Source of the DNA: an uncultured Lachnospiraceae bacterium | GTDB lineage: Bacteria > Bacillota > Clostridia > Lachnospirales > Lachnospiraceae | Direction of reading: 5' to 3' | Assembly (NCBI GenBank): GCA_946491665.1 | Contig: CAMLYL010000006.1 | Span: 1 to 62,171 of the forward strand | Length of the DNA stretch: 62,171 bases | In this document: piece after piece, positions 1 to 8,389 of the stretch | How positions within the stretch are numbered: the stretch's first letter is position 1 | How the letters are laid out: each line of letters starts with the position of its first letter | The notes under the pieces: model-generated | Told to the model about the DNA's origin: nothing | Database searches by the model: none | Seen by the model: the letters and a program-made list of their open reading frames with translations, nothing else | Program-made: the position numbers and the translations under genes

Positions 1-53
1 GCGGATCAGCAGCTCCGGCGAGGGGATGCCGGCGGAGTAGAGGTAGCACTCAA
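1..53 (-). other. Window-edge segment that does not fit purF; antisense uppS-like snippet
   Basis: The purF reading frame can be followed back to about base 54, where it matches the family (IGCISDSEPQPLL). Before that the same frame gives an Arg/Gly/Ser-rich string unlike PurF. On the minus strand, bases 51 to 1 read E-C-Y-L-Y-S-A-G-I-P-S-P-E-L-L-I-R, which resembles the stretch just before the conserved RTSGE motif of undecaprenyl diphosphate synthase (UppS). The simplest explanation is a short chimeric or misassembled contig end, or the true junction of a rearrangement. The match covers only 17 residues, so this is suggestive, not firm. Confidence 0.4.
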
Positions 54-1256
54 ATCGGATGTATTTCCGACAGCGAGCCTCAGCCGCTGCTGGTGCAGTC
101 CCATGTGGGAAGCTTTGCCATAACTACGGTAGGAAAGATCAATAATCAGGCAGAACTTGTGCAGGAGGCCTTTGATAAGGGTAAGACTCATTTCCTGGAG
201 ATGAGCGGCGGCAGTGTCAACGCCACGGAACTGGTGGCTTCCCTGATTAATGTGAAGGAGAGCATCAGCGAGGGAATCCGCTATGCCCAGGAGAAGATTG
301 ACGGTTCCATGTCTATGCTGGTGATGACGAAATACGGAATTTTTGCGGCAAGAGACCGTCTGGGCAGAACGCCGCTGTTTATTGGACATAAGGAGGGCGC
401 TTACTGCATTTCCTTTGAGGATTTTGCGTATTCGAATCTGGGATATAAGACCTGTAAGGAACTGGGGCCGGGAGAAGTTGTCTTTGTGACTCCGGATCAG
501 GTGCGGACTGTGTACGAGCCCGGTGACAGGATGAAAATGTGTGCTTTTCTCTGGGTTTATTACGGGTATCCCACGGCTACTTATGAAGGCGTGAATGTAG
601 AGCAGATGCGGTACAAATGCGGAGAGCTTCTGGCGAAGAGGGACGACGTGGAGGCGGATTACGTGGCGGGTGTGCCTGATTCCGGAATTGCCCATGCAGT
701 CGGCTATGCCAATGCGTCCGGAATTCCTTTTGCAAGACCTTTTATTAAGTATACGCCTACCTGGCCCAGATCCTTTATGCCGCAGAATCAGGCAAAACGG
801 GATGAGATAGCCAGGATGAAGCTGATTCCGGTGGATGCGCTGATCCGGGGAAAGAAGATGCTTCTCATTGACGATTCCATTGTCCGGGGAACTCAGCTTC
901 GGGAAACTACGGAGTACCTCTATGAAAACGGAGCTTCGGAGGTGCATATCCGTCCGGCCTGCCCGCCGATTCTTTTCGGATGTAAATATCTGAATTTTTC
1001 ACGGTCAAAATCAGATCTGGATCTGATCGGCAGAAGAGTGATTCTGAAAAGAGAAGGGGAAGAGCGGGCGAATGATCCCGAAGTGCTGGCGCGCTACGCG
1101 GATCCGGATACAGAGGAGTATCAGAATATGCTGGATGATATCTGCAGGGAGCTGAATTTTACATCTCTGCGGTATCATCGTCTGGATGACATGATCGAGT
1201 CCATCGGTCTGGATCCGGAAAAGCTTTGTACTTACTGCTGGAGCGGAAAAGAATAA
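54..1256 (+). CDS. purF: Amidophosphoribosyltransferase-like protein, 5' end missing
   Basis: PurF uses glutamine and PRPP to make 5-phosphoribosylamine, the first committed step of purine synthesis. About 400 residues are present; the N-terminal catalytic Cys and roughly the first 80 residues lie outside. What remains is the rest of the class II glutamine amidotransferase domain (GSMSMLVMTKYGIFAARD) followed by the phosphoribosyltransferase domain, with the PRPP-binding loop LLIDDSIVRGTQLRE near bases 859-903 and the motif PSTWPRSFMP-like TPTWPRSFMP near 751-783. The C-terminus CTYCWSGKE is typical of a clostridial second PurF type rather than the Bacillus enzyme. A GTG at 93 is available but lies in mid-domain, so it is not a real start. 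It is followed after 69 bases by dnaE. Confidence 0.85.
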   Translation: MGCISDSEPQPLLVQSHVGSFAITTVGKINNQAELVQEAFDKGKTHFLEMSGGSVNATELVASLINVKESISEGIRYAQEKIDGSMSMLVMTKYGIFAARDRLGRTPLFIGHKEGAYCISFEDFAYSNLGYKTCKELGPGEVVFVTPDQVRTVYEPGDRMKMCAFLWVYYGYPTATYEGVNVEQMRYKCGELLAKRDDVEADYVAGVPDSGIAHAVGYANASGIPFARPFIKYTPTWPRSFMPQNQAKRDEIARMKLIPVDALIRGKKMLLIDDSIVRGTQLRETTEYLYENGASEVHIRPACPPILFGCKYLNFSRSKSDLDLIGRRVILKREGEERANDPEVLARYADPDTEEYQNMLDDICRELNFTSLRYHRLDDMIESIGLDPEKLCTYCWSGKE

Positions 1257-1325
1257 TACAGATTCTCATGGAAGACATCCGCAGGCAGCGAGTGAATTAT
1301 CAGTATCTTTACAGAGGTGAAAACA

Positions 1326-4300
1326 TTGGCATTTGCGCATTTACATGTCCATACGGAGTACAGTCTGCTGGATGGTTCCAATAAAATAACAGAATATGTG
1401 AACCGGGTGAAGGAGCTGGGGATGACGGCCGCAGCCATTACCGACCATGGAGTGATGTACGGCGTTATTGATTTTTATCGGGCGGCGAAAAAGGCGGGGA
1501 TTAATCCCATCCTGGGCTGCGAGGTATATGTGGCGCCGGGCTCCAGATTTGACCGGGAGCAGAGCCGGGGGGATGACAGATATTATCACCTGGTTCTGCT
1601 GGCGGAGAATGACCGGGGATATGCGAATCTGATGAAGCTGGTCAGCAGGGGCTTTGTGGACGGATACTACTATAAGCCCCGGGTGGATATGGAGATTCTG
1701 AATCAGTACCACGAGGGGATTATCGCGCTTTCTGCCTGCCTGGCGGGGGAAGTGCAGCGGTATCTGGTCCGCGGCATGTATGAGGAAGCGAAACAGGTGG
1801 CATACCGGTATCAGGAATGTTTCGGCAAAGGGAATTTTTTCCTGGAGCTGCAGGATCACGGCATTCCCGAACAGGGAATTGTCAATCAGCAGCTGATGCG
1901 GATGCACCAGGAGACCGGGATTGAGCTGGTAGCCACCAATGATGTCCATTATACCTATGCGGAGGATGCGGAACCTCACGATATTCTGCTCTGTCTGCAG
2001 ACTGGGAAAAAGCTCAGTGATGAGGACCGGATGCGCTATAAAGGCGGCCAGTATTATGTCAAATCCGAGGAGGAGATGCGGGCACTGTTTTCCTATGTGC
2101 CGGAGGCTCTGGAAAATACTCAGAAGATCGCGGACCGCTGCCATGTGGAGATCGAGTTCGGGGTGACCAAGCTGCCGAAGTTTGATGTTCCGGAGGGATT
2201 CACCTCCTGGGAGTATCTGAATAAGCTGTGTCACGAGGGGCTTAAGGCCAGATATCCGACGGAGCGTCTTCCGGAACTGGAAGAGAAGCTGGAGTATGAG
2301 CTGGGCGTCATTCAGAAGATGGGATATGTGGATTATTTCCTGATCGTATGGGATTTTATCCGTTTTGCCAGAGAGAATGACATCATGGTGGGACCGGGCC
2401 GCGGAAGCGCCGCCGGAAGTCTGGTGGCGTACACACTGGGGATTACGCAGCTGGATCCCATCCGGTATAATCTGCTGTTTGAACGGTTCCTGAATCCGGA
2501 GCGTGTGTCCATGCCGGATATAGATGTGGATTTCTGTTATGAAAGGCGTCAGGAAGTAATTGACTATGTGGTCCGCAAGTACGGAAAGGACCGTGTAGTT
2601 CAGATTGTGACATTCGGTACGCTGGCGGCCCGGGGTGTTGTACGGGATGTGGGACGGGTAATGGATCTTCCCTACGCCACCTGCGACAACATTGCGAAGA
2701 TGATTCCCAATGAACTGGGCATTACAATTGATAAAGCTCTGAATATGAATCCGGAACTTCGGGGACTCTATGAATCAGATCCGGAAATTACAAAGCTCAT
2801 AGATATGGCGAAGCGGCTGGAGGGACTTCCGCGCCATACATCCATGCACGCGGCGGGAGTGGTAATCAGCCAGAAGCCGGTAGATGAGTATGTCCCTCTG
2901 TCCAGAGGGTCTGACGGATCCATTACGACCCAGTTTACCATGACCACTCTGGAAGAACTGGGACTTCTGAAAATGGATTTTCTGGGGCTCCGCACGCTGA
3001 CGGTGATTCAGGATGCGGTGAAAAATGTAAAGCTCAGCAATGGAATTGATCTGGACATGGAGCATATAGATTATAATGACCGGGCGGTGCTGGACTCTTT
3101 GTGCACCGGAAAGTGTGACGGTGTGTTCCAGCTGGAAAGCGCGGGGATGAAGAGCTTTATGAAGGAGCTGAAGCCTCAGAGCCTGGAGGATGTAATTGCG
3201 GGAATCTCGCTGTACAGGCCGGGCCCCATGGATTTTATTCCGGCCTATATCCGGGGCAAGAATCATCCCGATTCCATTACCTATGACTGTCCCCAGCTGG
3301 AGCCGATTCTGTCTCCCACCTACGGGTGTATTGTTTATCAGGAGCAGGTAATGCAGATTGTCCGTGATCTGGCGGGGTATACTCTTGGACGGAGCGATCT
3401 GGTTCGCCGCGCCATGTCAAAGAAAAAAGGCGATGTGATGGCCAGAGAGCGTCAGAACTTTGTTTACGGAAACGAAGAGGAGGGGGTTCCCGGATGCCTG
3501 GCCAATGGAATTTCCGAGGCGACGGCCAACAAGATTTTCGATGAGATGACGGACTTTGCCAAGTATGCCTTTAACAAATCCCATGCGGCAGCCTACGCGG
3601 TAGTTTCTTATCAGACTGCTTATCTGAAGTATTATTATCCGGTGGAGTTTATGGCGGCTTTGATGACTTCCGTCATAGATAACTCCAACAAGGTGGCCGA
3701 GTATATTCAGGTATGCCGTCAGATGGGAATCCGGGTGCTTCCGCCGGACATTAATGAGGGGGTGGCCGGATTTTCCGTGTCGGGAGACTCCATTCGTTAC
3801 GGTCTGTCTGCCATTAAGAGTATCGGAAGACCGGTAATTGAGGCGATTATCGTTCAGCGTAAAGAGAAGGGGCCGTTTCGGTCTCTGAAGGATTTTATCG
3901 AGCGAATGGCGGGCAGAGAGGTGAACCGCCGTGCGATTGAGAATTTTATAAAAGCGGGCGCTTTTGACGGTCTGGGCGGAAACCGCCGTCAGTTTATGAT
4001 GGTTTACGCGGCGATTCTGGACAATGTAATGCAGGAAAAAAAGCATTCTCTGGAGGGGCAGATGTCCCTGTTTGATCTTGTTTCTGAGGAGGAGAAGAAA
4101 ACGTATGAGATCCGTCTTCCGGATGTGGAAGAGTATCAGAAGGAAGAACTGCTGGCCATGGAGAAGGAGGTGCTGGGGATTTATGTCAGCGGCCATCCTC
4201 TGGAGGAATATGAGGAAAAATGGAGGAAGAATATTTCTCATATAACCAGTGATTTTGTCAGAGACGAGGAAACCGGCGCGGTGCGGGCCAGAGACGGAGA

Positions 4301-4799
4301 GCGGGTCATGGTCGGCGGCATGGTTACGGCGAAAACCGTAAAGTACACGAAAAATAACAAGGCCATGGCGTTTCTCACGGTGGAGGATCTGTACGGTACC
4401 GTGGAGGTGATCGTATTTCCCAGGGATTACGAGAAATATCATCATCTTATGGAGGAGGATGCAAAGATCTTTGTCCGGGGAAGAGTTTCCCTGGAAGATG
4501 AAAAAAACGGAAAGGTAATCTGTGAGCGAATCTGCTCTTTTGATGAGGCAAGGCAGGAGCTCTGGATTCAGTTTGCCGACATGGAGGAGTACCGGCAGAA
4601 GGAAGCGGATGTATTTACGATCCTGCGGGAGTCGGACGGCCGGGATCCGGTAGTGATTTATCTGGCGAAGGAACGGGCGGTAAAACGTCTGGGAGCCAAC
4701 ATGGGAGTTCTGGCGGACAGAGAGCTGATTTCCCGTCTGAAAGCAAAAGTTGGTGAAAAAAATATCAAACTTTGGGAAAAGTCCATTGAAAAATCATAG
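1326..4799 (+). CDS. dnaE: DNA polymerase III alpha subunit
   Basis: Replicative DNA polymerase of the C family (DnaE type), acting at the replication fork. Order of domains: N-terminal PHP domain (HLHVHTEYSLLDGS, first 20 residues), polymerase core with the catalytic triad region PDIDVDF (Asp398, Asp400, Asp402), helix-hairpin-helix region, and a C-terminal OB fold around VMVGGMVTAKTVKYTKNNK. About 1157 residues, normal for the family. The start is taken as TTG at 1326 because AGAGGTGA at 1313-1320 is a good ribosome binding site with 5 bases of spacing, and the product then begins M-A-F-A-H-L-H-V-H like its relatives. The GTG at 1317 lies inside that binding site. It probably shares a transcript with pfkA, 53 bases downstream. 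Confidence 0.95.
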   Translation: MAFAHLHVHTEYSLLDGSNKITEYVNRVKELGMTAAAITDHGVMYGVIDFYRAAKKAGINPILGCEVYVAPGSRFDREQSRGDDRYYHLVLLAENDRGYANLMKLVSRGFVDGYYYKPRVDMEILNQYHEGIIALSACLAGEVQRYLVRGMYEEAKQVAYRYQECFGKGNFFLELQDHGIPEQGIVNQQLMRMHQETGIELVATNDVHYTYAEDAEPHDILLCLQTGKKLSDEDRMRYKGGQYYVKSEEEMRALFSYVPEALENTQKIADRCHVEIEFGVTKLPKFDVPEGFTSWEYLNKLCHEGLKARYPTERLPELEEKLEYELGVIQKMGYVDYFLIVWDFIRFARENDIMVGPGRGSAAGSLVAYTLGITQLDPIRYNLLFERFLNPERVSMPDIDVDFCYERRQEVIDYVVRKYGKDRVVQIVTFGTLAARGVVRDVGRVMDLPYATCDNIAKMIPNELGITIDKALNMNPELRGLYESDPEITKLIDMAKRLEGLPRHTSMHAAGVVISQKPVDEYVPLSRGSDGSITTQFTMTTLEELGLLKMDFLGLRTLTVIQDAVKNVKLSNGIDLDMEHIDYNDRAVLDSLCTGKCDGVFQLESAGMKSFMKELKPQSLEDVIAGISLYRPGPMDFIPAYIRGKNHPDSITYDCPQLEPILSPTYGCIVYQEQVMQIVRDLAGYTLGRSDLVRRAMSKKKGDVMARERQNFVYGNEEEGVPGCLANGISEATANKIFDEMTDFAKYAFNKSHAAAYAVVSYQTAYLKYYYPVEFMAALMTSVIDNSNKVAEYIQVCRQMGIRVLPPDINEGVAGFSVSGDSIRYGLSAIKSIGRPVIEAIIVQRKEKGPFRSLKDFIERMAGREVNRRAIENFIKAGAFDGLGGNRRQFMMVYAAILDNVMQEKKHSLEGQMSLFDLVSEEEKKTYEIRLPDVEEYQKEELLAMEKEVLGIYVSGHPLEEYEEKWRKNISHITSDFVRDEETGAVRARDGERVMVGGMVTAKTVKYTKNNKAMAFLTVEDLYGTVEVIVFPRDYEKYHHLMEEDAKIFVRGRVSLEDEKNGKVICERICSFDEARQELWIQFADMEEYRQKEADVFTILRESDGRDPVVIYLAKERAVKRLGANMGVLADRELISRLKAKVGEKNIKLWEKSIEKS

Positions 4800-4852
4800 A
4801 AAAGAGATTAGAATATAGAAGATACATGAGGTTTGGTCAGGAGGGATTGGTC

Positions 4853-5827
4853 ATGTCAAAAGAAGTAGAGACAATTGGTGTTTTAACCAGCGGAGGAGAC
4901 GCGCCGGGAATGAATGCGGCCATTCGTGCGGTGGTTCGTCAGGCGATTGCGAAAGGCAAAAAGGTAAAGGGAATTAAAAGAGGTTACGCGGGGCTGCTCG
5001 CCGAAGATATTGTAGATATGGAGGCAAAGCATGTTTCCGATATTATTCAGAAAGGCGGCACGATTCTGCAGACAGCCCGCTGTCCGGAGTTCCGTACGGA
5101 GGAAGGACAGAAGCGGGGCGCAGAGGTCTGCAGGAAACACGGAATCGACGGTATCGTAGTCATTGGAGGAGACGGTTCTTTCCGGGGCGCTCAGAAACTG
5201 GCGGCTCAGGGAATTAACACCATCGGCCTTCCGGGAACGATTGACCTGGATATTTCCTGTACAGATTATACCATCGGCTTTGATACCGCGGTGAACACTG
5301 CCATGCAGGCCATTGACAAGATCCGCGATACCGCATCCTCCCATGAGCGCTGCAGTATTATTGAGGTTATGGGCCGTGACGCCGGATATATTGCTCTCTG
5401 GTGCGGCCTGGCAAACGGCGCTGAGCAGGTGCTGATTCCGGAGAAGTACGATTACGATGAGCAGAAGATTGTGGATAATATTATCGCAAACCGCAAACGC
5501 GGCAAGAAGCATTATATCATTATCAATGCTGAGGGTATCGGACATTCTACATCCATGGCGAGACGGATCGAGGCGGCTACCGGCATGGAGACCAGAGCTA
5601 CGATTCTGGGACATATGCAGCGCGGAGGCAGCCCGACCTGTAAGGATCGTGTATATGCATCTACGATGGGAGCTATTGCGGTAGATCTTCTCTGCGAGGG
5701 CAAGAGCAACCGTCTGGTAGCGTATAAGGACGGAAAGTTTGTGGATTTTGATATCGATGAAGCGCTGGCAATGACAAAGGATATTTCGGATTACCAGTTC
5801 AATATCGGAAGGAATCTGTCTATTTAA
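4853..5827 (+). CDS. pfkA: 6-phosphofructokinase
   Basis: Phosphorylates fructose 6-phosphate to fructose 1,6-bisphosphate in glycolysis. 324 residues, the usual length of bacterial PfkA. Visible motifs are the ATP-binding GVLTSGGDAPGMN at the N-terminus, GGDGSFRGA, and PGTIDLDISCTDYTIGFDTA at the active site; the catalytic Asp of TID-x-D is kept. Gly is present in both positions that separate ATP-dependent from PPi-dependent enzymes (GGDGS and PGTID), so ATP is the likely donor. The usual NDIPGTD is LDISCTD here, a change I believe recurs in Lachnospiraceae. ATG 4853 is preferred to the in-frame ATG at 4826 because CAGGAGGGA ends 8 bases upstream of it. Strong terminator follows. Confidence 0.95.
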   Translation: MSKEVETIGVLTSGGDAPGMNAAIRAVVRQAIAKGKKVKGIKRGYAGLLAEDIVDMEAKHVSDIIQKGGTILQTARCPEFRTEEGQKRGAEVCRKHGIDGIVVIGGDGSFRGAQKLAAQGINTIGLPGTIDLDISCTDYTIGFDTAVNTAMQAIDKIRDTASSHERCSIIEVMGRDAGYIALWCGLANGAEQVLIPEKYDYDEQKIVDNIIANRKRGKKHYIIINAEGIGHSTSMARRIEAATGMETRATILGHMQRGGSPTCKDRVYASTMGAIAVDLLCEGKSNRLVAYKDGKFVDFDIDEALAMTKDISDYQFNIGRNLSI

Positions 5828-5864
5828 AGACAGCATTTATAAACTGAAGAACGAATGAAGTCAG

Positions 5865-5923
5865 AAAAGGCTGTCACATTAGGGGGGGGGTAAAACCAAA
5901 CCTGATGAGACAGCTTTTGTTTT
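5865..5923 (+). terminator. Rho-independent terminator after pfkA
   Basis: Long hairpin GCTGTC-A-CATTAGG (5870-5883) against CCTGATG-A-GACAGC (5901-5914), with one A/A mismatch and one G-T pair, flanked by AAAA and TTTTGTTTT. The loop carries a run of nine or more G (5882-5890). Confidence 0.85.
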
Positions 5924-6005
5924 ACATTAATAAAATCTGTATTTTACACAATGATTATAAAGGAGGTGCTTTTTCTTAATATTTTATGTAGAGAAGGGGA
6001 TTTTA

Positions 6006-6034
6006 TTGTATTTTCGATTGGGCTATAGCATAAT
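6006..6034 (+). promoter_or_regulatory. Sigma-A type promoter for the ABC exporter operon
   Basis: TTGTAT at 6006-6011 and CATAAT at 6029-6034 with 17 bases between, 34 bases upstream of the ATPase start. The region after the pfkA terminator otherwise holds nothing recognisable. Confidence 0.5.
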
Positions 6035-6068
6035 GAAAACGTCAGAAAAATAAAGGAGATTTAATAAG

Positions 6069-7070
6069 ATGGGACTGAAAGTTTCGGATTTATCAAAAAA
6101 GTACGGGAGCCGTACTGTGGTGAATCATATCAGCTTTGAGATGACAAAACCGGGGGTTTACGCCCTGCTTGGAACAAATGGCGCGGGAAAGACAACGACG
6201 CTCCGCATGATGCTGAATATGCTTTCCAGAGACAGCGGTGAAGTTTTGTGGGAGGGGAGACCTCTGGATACGGATATCTGCAATGTGGGATATCTGGCGG
6301 AGGAACGGGGATTATATCCAAAGTATCCGCTGATGGATCAGCTTATTTATTTTGCCGGTCTGAAGGGTGTCAGCAAGAACGACGCAAAGGAGAGAATCAG
6401 ATACTGGGCGAGGCGGCTGCAGGTGGAGGAATATCTCTATCCCCAGTATACGCAGGCGGATCCTCTGGCAGGAACTCCCGCCGGGAAGAAAGGAATGTTT
6501 TCCTCCAGAACAACTACAAAAAAAACAAAGCCCAGGCTTGCAGATCAGCTGTCCAAAGGAAATCAGCAGAAAATTCAGTTTATGATCACTCTGCTTGCCG
6601 ACCCTCAGCTTCTGATCCTGGATGAACCCATGTCCGGCCTGGATCCGGTGAATACAGATCTGTTCCGGGACATTATCCGGGGAGAGATCCAGAAGGGCAA
6701 GTATCTGATCATGTCCAGCCATCAGATGGCTACAGTGGAAGAGTTCTGTACAGATATTATGATTCTGGATCACTCCAACGCCGTGCTGCAGGGCAATTTG
6801 AATGAGATCAAGAAGCAGCGCGGAAGGGAGAATCTGTATTTAAAGACGGAGCAGGATATCGGCCGTTATATCGAGGCGGCGGGCGTCCGGCTGGTGAGTG
6901 AAAAGGAATATGAGTATGACCTGAAGGTGGACAGTGACGATCAGGCCAACCGGCTGCTGAGTATGCTGATTGAGAACGGCGTGACTGTAATCCGGTTTGA
7001 TCTGAAGGAGCCGTCTCTCCATGAAATCTTTGTGGAAGCAGTGGGAGGAGAGAAGCATGACGTTCAGTAA
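6069..7070 (+). CDS. ABC transporter ATP-binding protein, NatA-like
   Basis: ATPase of an ABC-2 type exporter (NatA family: sodium, drug or peptide export). 333 residues. Walker A GTNGAGKTT, Q-loop region YLAEERGLYP, signature LSKGNQQK, Walker B LLILDEPMSGLDP, H-loop SSHQ, then a C-terminal DUF4162-like tail (about residues 240-325). AAGGAG at 6054 sets the ATG start. Oddity: between about residues 124 and 155, just before the signature motif, there is a basic, Thr/Ser-rich insertion (SSRTTTKKTK) not usual in NatA. The two permease genes follow with 14 bases overlap and one base gap, so all three form one unit. Confidence 0.9.
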   Translation: MGLKVSDLSKKYGSRTVVNHISFEMTKPGVYALLGTNGAGKTTTLRMMLNMLSRDSGEVLWEGRPLDTDICNVGYLAEERGLYPKYPLMDQLIYFAGLKGVSKNDAKERIRYWARRLQVEEYLYPQYTQADPLAGTPAGKKGMFSSRTTTKKTKPRLADQLSKGNQQKIQFMITLLADPQLLILDEPMSGLDPVNTDLFRDIIRGEIQKGKYLIMSSHQMATVEEFCTDIMILDHSNAVLQGNLNEIKKQRGRENLYLKTEQDIGRYIEAAGVRLVSEKEYEYDLKVDSDDQANRLLSMLIENGVTVIRFDLKEPSLHEIFVEAVGGEKHDVQ

Positions 7071-8388
7071 AAATGATTTAAAAGGAACCGGCCAGGTGTT
7101 TTCCTTTACCTTTCTCAGTCTGCTGAAAAATAAAGCGAATATAATTGCTATGGTAATTTTTGCCGTGATCGGTCTTCTGGCAGTTCCGGCGGTGCTTCTG
7201 TTCGGAGGTTCCGGAGTCAGTGTTCAGACCGGAAGCGCCCTGTCCGGTGTGGCTGTCTATAATGAGACGGAGCTTCCTATGGAGGAAGGGGAGATAGCAG
7301 CGGATGACAACTATTTTTCCGGTGTGGTTTTTCGGATGAAGGACAGAGAGGAAGGAGTAAGTATTGAGGAGGGGCTTTCTCCGGAAGAGACAGCGGCGCT
7401 GATTACCCGGGCAGAATCAGGAGAATACCAGATCCGGATATATGCTTCTCCGGACACGGAACTGACCGCTTCTGACCTGGAGCCGCTGGAAGGTCTGTTT
7501 CAGAGAGAGATCACGCGGGCGGGATATAAAGCGGCAGGACTTTCCGACAGCCAGATCCGGCTTCTGACGGCAGATTATACGACAGATGTACAGACAGTGT
7601 CGGATTATGCGGATGAGACGGGAGAAGACGCCGGAAGCGGGTATGTCATTCAGCTGGTTTACGCTATAGTGGTGCTGATGGTCAGTATCATGTCAGTCAG
7701 TTATATTATCCGGGCAGTGGTGGAAGAAAAATCATCAAAACTGGTGGAAATGCTGCTGCTGAATGTGCGGCCCCTGGCTCTGATCGCAGGAAAGATACTG
7801 GCGGCATTATCCTATGTGTTCAGTATCCTGATTTTATTTGTGGTATGCCTGCTGGTTTCTTATGGGGTCAGCAGCAGGATTTTCGGAATTCCCGGGCTGG
7901 GAGAAATGTTCGGGATTGCGTCGGAACAGTTCGGTATGGCAAATATCGGCTTTGGGATGATTGTCTTTATGATTGTGTCACTGCTGCTGGGATGTCTGAC
8001 TTTTGCGATTATTGCGGGCATATCCGGCGCAGGGTGCTCCAGCATGGATGATCTTTCCGGGGCGGCTTCCGCGTCTACGCTGTTGATTATGGCCGGTTAT
8101 TTTGTGTCTATTGTGGTGGTCAATGTTCCGTCCGGAGGAGCGGAGCTGTTTTCGTCCCTGTGTCCTGTCTTGTCAGTATTCTGCAGCCCGGTGCAGTATG
8201 CCATGGGGACTATATCGCTGGGAATGCTGATTGTCTCCTGGCTGGTGCAGGCGGCGGTGCTTCTGCTTCTGGCGGTTTTCTGCGCAAAAATATACAGTTA
8301 TCTGATTATGTACAAGGGAAACCGACTCACATGGAAGAAAATGATCGGCATTGCCCGGCAGAAAACAGAGAAGGGCGGTGTAAAGTAA
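7057..8388 (+). CDS. ABC-2 type permease, NatB-like
   Basis: Membrane subunit of the exporter, about 443 residues. Architecture: one N-terminal membrane segment (NIIAMVIFAVIGLLAVPAVLLF), a large extracytoplasmic domain rich in Glu and Asp (about residues 55-200), then five or six further membrane segments, with the EEKSSKLVEMLL motif typical of NatB-type permeases after the second. ATG 7057 is chosen because GGAGGAGAG lies 5-12 bases upstream; the in-frame ATG at 7021 would sit 50 bases inside the ATPase gene. The following gene is a homologue with the same layout, so the transporter is probably a heterodimer of permeases. Confidence 0.88.
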   Translation: MTFSKNDLKGTGQVFSFTFLSLLKNKANIIAMVIFAVIGLLAVPAVLLFGGSGVSVQTGSALSGVAVYNETELPMEEGEIAADDNYFSGVVFRMKDREEGVSIEEGLSPEETAALITRAESGEYQIRIYASPDTELTASDLEPLEGLFQREITRAGYKAAGLSDSQIRLLTADYTTDVQTVSDYADETGEDAGSGYVIQLVYAIVVLMVSIMSVSYIIRAVVEEKSSKLVEMLLLNVRPLALIAGKILAALSYVFSILILFVVCLLVSYGVSSRIFGIPGLGEMFGIASEQFGMANIGFGMIVFMIVSLLLGCLTFAIIAGISGAGCSSMDDLSGAASASTLLIMAGYFVSIVVVNVPSGGAELFSSLCPVLSVFCSPVQYAMGTISLGMLIVSWLVQAAVLLLLAVFCAKIYSYLIMYKGNRLTWKKMIGIARQKTEKGGVK

Positions 8389-8389
8389 A

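Noticed and set aside
5882-5890. G run as G-quadruplex or assembly error
   Set aside because: A single G tract cannot form a quadruplex, and it lies in the loop of a plausible terminator.
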